Source: Malus domestica
Taxonomy: Eukaryota; Streptophyta; Magnoliopsida; Rosales; Rosaceae
Length of the DNA: 64,000 nucleotides
NCBI RefSeq assembly: GCF_042453785.1
Contig: NC_091669.1
Coordinates: forward strand, 8,754,501-8,818,500
Reading direction: 5' to 3'
The notes below the pieces were generated by a model. The model saw nothing but the letters and a program-made list of their open reading frames with translations, was not told where the DNA came from and did no database searches. Shown piece by piece: positions 34,511-44,935 of the stretch. A program made the position numbers and the translations under genes. How positions within the stretch are numbered: the first letter of the stretch is position 1; each line of letters begins with the position of its first letter.

Positions 34511-36396
34511 AGAGAGTGAAGGACGAAGGAGAAGGAGAAGAGAGAAAGAAAGAGAGGTAGGAAGAAAAAGGAGGAGAGGGAAAGTGAGATTTACTAAAGA
34601 AAAAGAGGAAAGAGAGAAATGAGGAGATTATATTTCAAACATATAAGGATAAAATCGTAAATGCAAACACAATTAACATCATCTACCACATGAATACGTT
34701 TTGTTTCTCTATGAAATAAATAAATAAACTTTGTCTCTCTTCAAAACAGTCTTATAATTTGGTTCCACATGTAATTTCTTCTTCAAAGGGAATCACAAAG
34801 CATATATAGAGAAACCAATGATAATGCTAAAAGAGTAACTATCAAAGAAAAGATACCCTCGTTAATAATCACTAACTAGAAAAAAAAAAACAACATATGC
34901 AACTAAAGTACTTTCCCGTGCCCTTTAATTTGATCTTATCTTTTGCTTGATGAATACGATTTTAAAGTGCTAAGAGCTCCAATTATCTTATGACCAGTTC
35001 TCACTTTTTATACAGATTGAAAATGACATGAAGAATAAAGTAGATTATCATGGAAGACGGAAATAATTGAGTCTCAACAATGACTAATAGTAATTAAGAT
35101 ACATGTACTTGATGAAAAACACAATTAAATAAGCTAGTTAAACTAATTATCAAATTATTACCAATTCCTCTCTTTTTTTTTTATATAATTTTGTTGCTTG
35201 TTTTTCTAATCAAAATTTTACTTTCTACGGTAGCATCAAAGATTATGAAGTTGCCTTGTTGGTGACATTTTTGTCCACTTAAGGATTCTGAATTGTAAAT
35301 CCACCTGCCAACGTTTTGATTAGTCGCTTTTGGCTTTGTTTTAATCATGATTATGGTATGTCAGTATCAGTTATGTGCTATATTCGACTTCAAGGCTTTC
35401 CATATATATATGAGCAGCCAAATCAAATCCCAAATCTAATATTTTAAAACAATTAAAAGTGGTGAAAGATTCTTCTGTTAATCACTTGATTTGGATTTGT
35501 ATGTGCATGTATTTGATAACAGTGAGTCTTACATATCAAACTTATGTATATGAAAGCAAACAAATAAAATAAAATTATGAGTGACAAATTTTGCGACCAT
35601 CTACTCACATCCTGTCAAATTTATTTATTTCCAAGATTGTAAGATCCTTTTTTTAAAGATAATAAGTATTTTATTAGTCAAATGAACGAAGAATAGCATC
35701 TATCATGATTACAATTTTATGATTACAAACGCAACAGAAAGATAATACAAAACATACTCCACATAATCACATTTAACCAAACAGAAAGATAACGCTCACG
35801 AAGTTTGTGCACTTGGCAAGGATTATGCAGAGGAAGCTCTACATTTGTTGGAGGTGACTCATAGTAGGGGTTTTGCCAACAATTGCAAGATTATGAATGG
35901 GTGGTGCGGTCTTTCCTTCTTGGGGTCGAGGCAATGGTTCGAGGAATTCACAAACATGTTTTCTTGTTGTTGCAAAGTCTTCTGTGATAGTACAATGTTT
36001 ATCTTGTGTGTCTTAATGATGTTAGGTGAGATCGTAAGGCTTAGGCCTTGTGAGCTTATCTTTTATGTTGGTTAGATGTGGAATCCTTGATAGTTAACTT
36101 TTCTCAACTGACGTTTTTATATAATAATTCTAGTATCCAGTATTAAATATCTTTGTAAAACTGGATTAGATATTGTTGATGATAACGAATGTTGATTTAC
36201 ATACACAATCACAAAAATATTAGGAAAACAGTAGTAATCTAAGACTATAATGTTGTTCTCAATTTCTTAGCAAAAACATGGCAAACAAATTTTTACATCA
36301 AATCAGATAGGACTGCGAGTGGGACTGCGTAGATTATATCTTCCAGTATATGAAGAGACTGCACGTAAATTATCTCCAACTTCTTCCTGGAAATGC
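34511..36396. other. Intergenic DNA, no gene seen
   Basis: A purine-rich patch (GGAGAAGGAGAAGAGAGAAAG) lies at 34520-34620. Otherwise AT-rich without supported features, apart from a frame at 35845-36075 that has no recognisable content. Confidence 0.45.
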
Positions 36397-37996
36397 TTAG
36401 AAAATGTCGCCCGATACGTCTTTGTCAACTAATGCAGACCAGTCGGATTCATCATCTGATTCCCATGACAACTCTGCGTTTTTTCGCAAGCTTATAACCT
36501 CCTCTGTTAGTTTTTGTAGCATATTGTAGTATAGCCTTTCATAGTCCCTGAAAATTTTAAAACACATAGACATGTTAAATCCAAATCATAAAAACCAACT
36601 ATATAATTTTAATGTTTGATGAGGTCTTTTCACTTACTTGTATTTCCAACAAGCATATAATAAGTGAAGGCCAGCGTAAAGCACATAACGTTCCTGAGTC
36701 CACTACCCCACCGAGTCCGTTGTTCTATTCCCTTTGTTGCAAGTCGAAGGACTGCAAATTCGAGCATGAATGCAAGGCATAGAACTGTGGCAAAAAATGT
36801 TCACTTACAAGTTAGTTACAAAATCACAAAACATATTTTTGTAAAAAATACATACGAATAAAGGATGATACACTTACACAAGTAAAGCCAGTGTTTCACT
36901 GGATAGGTTTACTTTGTGCTGGTTAACATGTAAATGGCAAGCATTGATATGAAATAGAAAACGACTGCTTTCATTGATCGTGTTTCCACCAGCAACGCGT
37001 CCTGCAAGGCAAATAGCCTATCCAAAGCAACAAACATGGATGACTGCTTCTGTTCAAAAGCTTCCTGTATACATTAAAATGAATCAGTGTTATGTTAATC
37101 ATAAAATTATTACAAAGAGAATGGAACGAAAAGAAATAGTTACTTGAGCTTCCAATATGGTCTGTGAATTTTCAACTAAATGGTCATGAGCTCGTTGAAT
37201 CTTCTCTTGGCTTTGAAGAAGCCCTTCCTGTTTTTCACGGCCAAATGTAGTGAACTGCTGCAATATCGCCCTGCAAATTTTAAAATGTGTTATTAGCAAC
37301 ATTAAGACATACAGCTTGATAATGCCTAAAATTTCCTCACCACCATGACTAGTGCATTATGTCTTACTTTCTCTCTTTTAGAGCTTGGGATTGGAATTTG
37401 GTCAGAGACTGAAGCCCGTTAAGCGCTTCAGATTGGCCATTTAGAAGTTCCTTTTGCCTTTCCAAGGAAATATCAGCTACATTCCCAATATCGTCCACCT
37501 TGCTTTGCAACTAGCTCATCTTTGAAGACATGGTTTCTCCAACTACTCCTATCTTCTTCTCTATTTCACTAGTCTCATCCTGCAAGCTGAGTATTCCTTT
37601 ATCTAAGATGTGATAAGATTCATGAACCATTGCCATCCCTGCTTCCAAGTTTTCCTTCATTTTGTGCTGCCCCATCTGCAATAGGCTTCAATTTTCTTGG
37701 ACTTCTCGAGCACTGCCTCTGACTGCTTCACTATCTCACCAATGTGATCACTGACATTCTTGGAAGTTTGAGCCACTTGTTGTGTTTGTTCTTCAATTGA
37801 AGTCAAAGACTCGTGTATAACTTTCGAGCCCTCTAACAACTTATCTGCCCTTTTCCGCTATGTTCTCTAAATTTTTCTCTGCATAATCGGATGATTTTCT
37901 TCAAATCATTCACAATTTCTCTGTCTGATGCCTGAATATGCCAGACTGTAACTGATGGCAAATGGAGTTGGTTTCAAGATAGAATCACGGTACGTG

Positions 37997-39187
37997 TTTT
38001 CATGGCGAAGATTTCTCTGTGGAAGGATGCTCGGACCTCAACACAGCTCCCCAAGAGATTGGCACTTTGGATGTGTAGTCGGGCTCTTGCTTGTTGATGT
38101 GCTACATGAAGAGGACACAGTTAGTTCTGAAAGGTGCCTTTGTGAGGTCTTAGGTGTAGGCCTTGAGGCTCGCAATCAAAACTAACTGAGTGTTAGGCGT
38201 GCCACTGCTATCTCAGTATAGCAAATGTAGAACAAGAGTGTTTTAAGTCGATTACTTGCACCCCAAGTTACTTGGACTTTTTGTTATAAAAGGATTGTCA
38301 TGGATGGGTTAAGTCCATATTAAGTTCTTTTTCTTGCCTTGTAAATAAGGACTTTTAGTTCATAGTCTTGTAAGTTTGAATGAAGGGAGTCTAGATCCCC
38401 TTAAGTCATTTGGTTGATCCTAAATTGCTTTTAATGATAACATATCCATTAAACTAGCCGGATCCAAGTGCAAATGAGACTCTTAAAGTAGGAAAGCAGG
38501 TGGAAATAACTTGAATACATACTAGAGAATGCATTAAGTAATAGATCTATAAATTCAGAAAACAAACAAAGAGCATCGGGCAAGATTTCACCTTGTTTGT
38601 CAAGGTTGAACCTCTTGCAGCTACTTCTATTTGAATTAACAGGGGTTTATATGCTAAAAAGGGATGGATGGTAAACAAGTTTACACAAGGGAATCGATAC
38701 TACGCCACTAAGGGAGTTATCAGAGCTTTTAAACTAGAGAAAGATAGGCTTTCTAAGGAAATCTAGACAAGAGATAGCTTGTCGCTAAAAAGGACTGAAT
38801 CTGGGTTGATTTTAGCTTTTGGATGCAAATCTGGCTAGAGAGCAGAGTTTGTATGTTTGTTTGTTTGATTGATTGAGTGCCCTTGTCTCTGGGGCCTCTT
38901 CCTCCTTTTATAGGCAGATTAACCCTACTGCTGCAACTTCATTCTTGCCCGAAAGCACTTTTAGGGTAGTGAGTCATCAGCTTTTTACTTGCAATGCCAC
39001 TAGAAAGTGTTCTTTGGCTGGTAGTAGGTTAGTCTTCATCACTTGTCACTTCAATAGTAAGCACGTGGCTTATATTTGGTCGGGAAGGCTTTTGGGCTTT
39101 GTGCTAGGCTTCGGGCAAGTCCCCTTTTAGTTGGCACCCTTGGGCTTTCCTTCATCTAAGTCCAATGTTCAAATATTAACCCAAACA
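37997..39187 (-). mobile_element. Solo LTR in the GEX1-like coding sequence, 5-bp duplication ACGTG
   Basis: Flanked by ACGTG (37992-37996 and 39188-39192). In minus orientation it starts TGTTTGGGTTAA and has a TATA box (TATAAAA) at 38906-38912. Its body shares the GCACACAGCTCCCC-like and GGTGCCTTTGTG...GTAGGCCTTGAGGC motifs with the solo LTR at 40964-42536; here the latter motif occurs once. Codons on either side belong to the same GEX1 exon. 1191 bp. Confidence 0.85.
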
Positions 39188-39484
39188 ACGTGTGAATAGC
39201 ATCATTGTCCAATTTTTCAAGACAAGGTTTCATAGGAGATCCTACACGACATGTAGGACAAGGGCTAGTTCCAGAATCCTTTTGAAAGCAATTGCTAGGA
39301 TCCCAAGCAAATCTCTTCCTCTTATTGTTGTCAGCCGCGGCCATCTCTAAGCATGCTCCAAATATTCCTTTATAAGCATCATGCTAACACGAATTAGTGC
39401 CCACCAGTTTTCTTCTAGCGTTGTTGACACGTTCAATGCCTTTTTCATCATTGAGAGAATCCATAGAGAATTCGGAAGCAGTAT

Positions 39485-39844
39485 TGTTTGTACCATACTT
39501 AGAGCCTCCGTATTTAGACCTCGTATAAATACTCGGGGGACTCAAATGTAATTATGTAATAAAAGAAGGGGCAAATATGTAATAAGTGAGGAGCCCTTAT
39601 TCTATAAAATGACCCTTCACTCTCCTCATTAAGGGAGGTTATTTCTTAGGCCATGGGAACAACTCTCTCGCCCTCAGAAGCTCTCACCCTCTCCCTCACA
39701 ATCCTCTCAGAGAAATACAATATGAGTGTGGACGTAGCCCAAACATTGGGGTGAACCACGACACATCTTGTGTTATTTACTTTCTTGCAGATTCACGGTC
39801 GGATTTACGTTGTTCCAAGACCCCTCCGGTTTTGTGCAGCAACA
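39485..39844 (+). mobile_element. Solo LTR in the first GEX1-like exon, 5-bp duplication AGTAT
   Basis: Starts TGTTTGTACC, ends GCAGCAACA, and is flanked by AGTAT on both sides (39480-39484, 39845-39849). A TATA box (TATAAAAT) sits at 39603-39610. 360 bp. Removing the LTR and one AGTAT leaves the GEX1-like frame open across the site, so this insertion itself broke the gene. Confidence 0.92.
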
Positions 39845-39982
39845 AGTATCACCAGATAATTGCAGATTTTCCGGAGGATTATTGTCGGTGTTGCTGAAAG
39901 AAGAGGACCAAAATCATGACATACCTGACCTTGAGAGAGTTAGGAAGATCAGGAGGAAAAGAAGAGACTGACATTGTTCCAT

Positions 39983-40958
39983 CTGAGCTTCTTTTCCTAG
40001 CAAAAGATTTTCTTCAAATTTTGTATTTAATTCGAATATCCGGTAACTTGCGTTACGAAACCCTAATAAGTACCAGAAAATAACATAAACTATAAACTAT
40101 ATACTGCTAGGAAGTAGAAAGGTTAAGGCATTTCAATAAAAATTGGCGCAATAGACAAAAATATAATAAAAATCAATGAAATCCTTATTTAGAATGCATT
40201 GAAAGAGAAAGAGAAGAGGAAAAAAGAAAAACCAATACAGAGAAACAAAGGTGATCGTAAATTTGATTAATCATACCAGTTGTGTCTAGAATAATGTTCG
40301 TACATATTCACTCCAGTAGAAATAATAAGCACCACATAGCCTACTAAATGAAAACTAATGATTGCCTTCGAATTCGAGGGCCCGGCAATATGTGCTTAAT
40401 TATGTCGTTTTGAAGGCCTCTTCATCATTTCAATTTTGTTCTTTAAATTGAAATTTGACGTTCAACTAATATGATTTAATCCCCCTAAGGAGAAACTGTA
40501 GAGAGGGGCCAGGGACACACCCTACATGCAAGGAGAGACGGGCCATACAACCCACTTCCAACAACACCGATATTATCCTAAACTTGGCCCACTTCCAACA
40601 ATACCGATATTGTCCCAAACTTGGTAATTATCATCTGCACAATCCGTCAGAGGTAGAGTTTTATCACAAAAGACCTCAGTATTAATTAAAGTGGGGTTAA
40701 GGTATTTATACTATTATTTCTTTTTTTGTATAACTAGTGTAAGACTCAACAGAAACATAATTAAAGAAAAAAATTACAAAACAAAGACTATTACTTTTCA
40801 TCTTCCTTTACAACTCTTTTGGAATCAATTATTTGATGGCATAAACAAAGAAGCCAGTCCAAAATCCTCAAAGGGGTGAAATCAAAACAATCAAATATCT
40901 GGGAAAAATCAGACAAACCTTCAAATCTATCCAATCAAATGGTGAAAATTGAGAAGTA
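39983..40958. other. Upstream region of the GEX1-like pseudogene and intergenic DNA
   Basis: AT-rich. A direct repeat, CCCACTTCCAACAA(C/T)ACCGATATT, occurs twice at about 40550-40610. No gene. Confidence 0.5.
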
Positions 40959-40963
40959 CATGC

Positions 40964-42536
40964 TGTTCGTGGCAGGAATTTCCGTCGGGGATGTTCCCTG
41001 ACCGACGAGCACACAGCTCCCCGAGAGGTTGGCGCCGGTTGATGCTTTCTGTCGGGCTTCTGCTTCACTGGTGGGCTTTATCGGGCAAAGCTTGTCGGGC
41101 AAGGCTTGTCGGGAAAAGCTGAAAGAGAATGACAAAGTTAACTTTGAAAGGTGCCTTCGTGGGGCCCTAGGTGTAAGCCTTGAGGCTCACAATCAAGATT
41201 AACTTTTAAGTGCTCAGGCATGCCACTGTCATCTTCAGCATGGCAGATGTAAAACAGATGTTGAGTTTTAGTTGTATATATATCCAAGATACTATGTTAG
41301 TTATGACAGGTGCCTTTGTGGGGCCTTAGGTGTAGGCCTTGAGGCTTCCAGTCAATAACTAACTCAGTACTCGAACATAATGTCCGCTTCATTGATTGTA
41401 TGAGTCTTATAACCATTATACTTCTGATTACCTGAGCCTGAAGAGCATAATGAATCCAAATAGGTGCCTTTGTAGGGCCTTAGATATAGGCCTTGAGGCT
41501 TCCCATCAAAATTCCTTCTATACTTAAACGTTCTAGCCCGAGGAATAGAATGAATCCAAATAGGTGCCTTTGTAGGGTCTTAGGTGTAGGCCTTGAGGCT
41601 TCCTATCAGAATTCATTCCATACTCAAACGTTCTATGGTAATCATAATATAATAGAAATGAAACTAAGGAATAGGTCGATTACTTGCGCCCCAAGTAACT
41701 TCGGACTTCTTGTTATCAAAGCTTGTCGTGGATGGGTTAAGTCCACATAAGGTTCTTTTAAGTGATCAAATCTTACATGCCCGAGGGCTTAGAACTTAGA
41801 TCTGGTTTGAACTGTGAAGACATATTCAAATCGGATTCAAGCATTGAGAGCATCTTTTAATAGCCATCTTACTAGAAATAACTTGAATACAACTTGAAGT
41901 ATACAACATATTGCTAGGTTAATGAATGAACAGACAGAAACACAGAGGGTCGGGCAAGGCTGATCGTCTTGCAACTTCCTATCTTTGTGGTTTATCAAAG
42001 GGGCTGAGAGCTTTAGAAGAGGGGTAGGGAGATGAGTTTACAGAAAGAAATCGATACTACAGCAAGAGTTGAACAGGGTAGTAGAGCTATTACAAAGGCT
42101 TGAGTGAGGGTTTATCCCGAAAGGGATGAAGGCTTGGGCTGACTACAGTTTCGTTTGAAAGCAAATCTGGCTTTTGAGCAGAGTTTGTGCTTGTATTTGT
42201 TTGTTTGTTTGAGTGTCTTCAACTCTGATTTCTCTTTCCTCTTTTATAGACACTCTGGCTTGGCTTCCTGTAGCAGCAATCTTGCCCGAATGCGGTTTGA
42301 AAGACAGTGACTCATCAGCTATTTACTTGTACTACCACTGTAAAGTACTTTTGGGCTGATTAGCTGGCTGGTATATACCACTTGGTCTTTAGGTAGGTGA
42401 GCAAGTGGTGCCAATGATCTGCACCTAGTCGAGAAAGGCCTCTTCTGTCTTTTGGGCTTGGGCTGGACTTCGGGATTCTCTCATCTTTTTGGGCCAACTC
42501 CCTTTTGAGCCCAAAGTTTAAGTTTTAACCCAAACA
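40964..42536 (-). mobile_element. Solo LTR, same family as 37997-39187, 5-bp duplication CATGC
   Basis: Flanked by CATGC (40959-40963, 42537-42541). In minus orientation it runs from TGTTTGGGTTAAAACTTAAA to CCACGAACA, with a TATAAAA box at 42242-42248. It carries four copies of a motif containing GGTGCCTTTGTGGGGCCTTA and GGCCTTGAGGCTTCC (about 41150, 41310, 41463, 41562), which largely explains why it is longer (1573 bp) than its relative. Confidence 0.92.
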
Positions 42537-42564
42537 CATGCAAAACCGAAAACGAGAGTTCACA

Positions 42565-42594
42565 ACTTTAGAGAGAGAGAGAGAGAGAGAGAGA
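42565..42594. repeat. (GA)n microsatellite
   Basis: About 13 GA units. The stretch 42595-43080 after it shows no gene; a GTTTATAAAGG TATA-like word near 42680 has no matching ORF. Confidence 0.9.
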
Positions 42595-43094
42595 TGACTG
42601 CGAAGAGGAGTTGCTCTGCCTGCTTTTGGGACTGTTGGGTTACATGCAACGGTGACTTTGAGAGAAAGAAACGGGTATGTTTATAAAGGAGGAGACACTG
42701 TCTTTTGAAAAAAGACTAATAGTGGGCTGCCACGTAATGTTTTGATAGGTACTCCTCATTCCCGATTAATGCTAGTAAAACTAAATGTGTAAACTAAATT
42801 TTGTAAAATAAATGATATGAAAATTGATGATTGGAAAATTATTTAAGTATTGATTAACGTATTTATTTCTTATTAGTGACACATTATTTAGTTTGCAAAT
42901 CTAGCATTACTCCTCGGAAAACATCGCGGCCTAACGAAAAGACTTGCGAGCCAAGGAAAAGCAAGGGCATCTAAAATAACAGAATAATTTTTAAACAGAA
43001 GGTAATGACTTCACCATTTGGGGCTCTTATAAAAACCCCACATAATTCTTTCCTTTATCAAAATTATTTCGCCATTAACCATTATTTCTCCATT

Positions 43095-43298
43095 AACCGA
43101 GCTGGTGGTTCAGTAGTAAAAGATGGATTACAAGGCTTCCTTAAAACTAAAAACTGGAGGTCTCGGGTTCGAACTGTTGGTGTGGAAGCCAGACTTGTGG
43201 CCAGGGGAGGCTAAAATGTTTCTGTGAGTCTTTCCGGCCCTCAAAATGATAGATAACCGTACCTTGCCACTCGCTGTCTCCCTTTAAGAAAAAAAAAT
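43095..43298 (+). mobile_element. tRNA-derived SINE with 14-bp target duplication
   Basis: Flanked by ATTATTTCTCCATT (43081-43094, 43299-43312). The A-box region GCTGGTGGTTCAGTAGT and B-box GGGTTCGAACTG are well kept, and it ends in an A-run. Same family as 24774-24981 but less diverged from a tRNA-like head. 204 bp. Confidence 0.92.
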
Positions 43299-43344
43299 AT
43301 TATTTCTCCATTCGAAGCAATCAAGCTGTGATTTATGAATGGGG

Positions 43345-43710
43345 AAATCGTAAGTGCTGGTAATTTCATGTCGAGTTGTCCTCTCGATCTCTGCTGCTGC
43401 CACCTTCGACTCCTGTAAGGAAGGCTACCACTGCCTCGGTCTCGATCTCTAAATCATTAATTGTCGCTGCCCTCAATTATTTCTTTATTTTGAATTTGAT
43501 TACGAAATGACGATGAAGATGTCGTTGTATAAGCAGAGGAAGAATCAGAACACCGCCAGGGCAACCGGCTTTCAGCATCACTGTGATTGGCAGCGCCGAC
43601 CCGATTCGCTTCGTTGTGAACGAGCTGGAGCTCGTTGCCGCCGTCATCGACACCGCCTTGAAATCCTATGCCTGTGAAGGGCGCATTCGGCAAACAAAGC
43701 GGGCAGGTTA
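43345..43710 (+). pseudogene. Fragment resembling plant DUF7054 (At4g22560-like) proteins
   Basis: Two pieces are readable in different frames. Near 43390 is LLLPPSTPVRKAT, and at about 43560-43705 AFSITVIGSADPIRFVVNE followed by VAAVIDTALKSYACEGRI. The second fits the beta-grasp-like domain start of small plant proteins of unknown function (DUF7054). A stop and a frame change separate the pieces, and the domain breaks off after EGRI, so this is debris rather than a gene. Family name from memory. Confidence 0.45.
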
Positions 43711-44115
43711 CACGCTGTTGAAAAATAAGGTCTAATTGTTATATTAATCACATACAAAATTAATAAATTATCGTGTAAGTATTGCACAATTTAAAAGCAT
43801 GCACATGATCAACCAAATGTAAATGAACATATGACATAATGAATTAGAAAAACATGAAAATTAGTCGAGGCAATATATTGGGAGTGTCACCTTTCTCACG
43901 TCTTTGTCAAATCTAATTGGGAAATTGCCTTGGACAAGAGCCTAATTTTGGCCATCATGAGTAGTAGTCCCCCTGAATGTTGGAGCTTTTGAGTTGTTGA
44001 ATGTATTCGCTTTTCTAGATCTTTTAGTTTCTTTTGGCTTAAACTCCGGTAAACAAAACAGAAGTTTAACAGTTCATACGAAAAGAAGAGCATCCATGGT
44101 AGGACTAACTGAAGA

Positions 44116-44455
44116 AAGTTCCATGTGAAGGTGGAAGGAGACTCTAAGATCCTAATTGATGATGTTAATGGTGGATCTTCGTTCCCTTGGCACCTTCTTA
44201 CTTAATATACATAATCTGCAGAAGTTGGCGTATAACTTCCTGTGTATCTCGTTTCGTCATATCTTCAGGGAAGTTTATCTTTGTAGCTGATGAATTAGCT
44301 TCTTCGGGTCATTCTTTTGTTGTTCCTGCTATTTGGGTTCGCTCCTTGCCCAGTGAGGCAAGAGCACCGTGGATTTGGGATTTTGTTGCTTCTAGTTGCC
44401 CTAGGGGCTTCTCCTTATACTTTTTGTTTCTATTAATAAAAAAATCGATAATTAC
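44116..44455 (+). mobile_element. LINE-derived RNase H fragment
   Basis: Frames spell VEGDSKILIDDVNG, then after shifts FRHIFREVYLC-like sequence and VADELASSGH. These are typical of the RNase H domain at the 3' end of plant LINEs (ESDS...VIDxVNG and VADxLA). At least one stop and a frameshift make it non-functional. The next 340 bases up to the CACTA element hold nothing clear and are the original 3' flank of the polygalacturonase locus. Confidence 0.55.
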
Positions 44456-44935
44456 ACAATAACACTATTACACATTACACGAAAATAAAAATAATTTTTT
44501 ATTTATTTAAAAATAAATGTCATTTTATACAACGTATATCACTTCGCTTACAAGTTAAATATGTTATAAATTCAAATCACATGTAAAAATTCGCTACTAG
44601 CTAAGGAGATGGAGTAATGAACACAAAATTTCTTTTGTCATCTAATTACAACGAGAGGTTTGAACAAAAGACTCAACCGTCAACCCACACTCATCTCATG
44701 CTATTTGGGAAAAGTCTTATGGGCAACTTATTTACAACGCTCGACAAAAAAAAAAAAAAAAAATCCTTATTCACAACGAATAATTGGTTTGTTTTCACTA
44801 CAAGAAAACAGGGAATATGTGACGGAATTTATGGTGGCGCCCAAAAATTCATCATATATTACGAGAATAAGTGAGGAAATTTTAGAAAGTGTCACATAAA
44901 AACTTTCGCGGGACTAGGATGATTTTTTAGATTGT

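Larger units (their letters stand above)
36397..39982 (-). pseudogene. GEX1-like: GEX1/Brambleberry (KAR5-like nuclear fusion) pseudogene split by two solo LTRs
   Basis: Recognisable coding runs from a signal peptide (MEQCQSLLFLLIFLTLSRS, start at 39982) through FAWDPSNCFQKDSG (about 39295), ETNSICHQLQSG, then SLTSIEEQTQQVAQTSKNVS and a coiled-coil region. Further exons are at 37144-37270, 36878-37064 (two-helix membrane start, AVVFYFISMLAIYMLTSTK), 36638-36784 and 36397-36547, with conserved splice sites, so this is not a processed copy. Plant GEX1 proteins are nuclear-envelope proteins needed for nuclear fusion in gametophytes and embryos. Disabling changes: stops at KLVGTNSC*HDAY, SSKMS*LQSK and TSTK*TYP, several frameshifts (near 37850, 37685, 37980), and solo LTRs at 39485-39844 and 37997-39187. 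The copy is dead; a functional paralogue elsewhere is expected. Confidence 0.85.

Noticed and set aside
43095..43298. tRNA gene
   Set aside because: Internal promoter boxes are present, but the sequence does not close as a cloverleaf and continues into a SINE body flanked by a target duplication.
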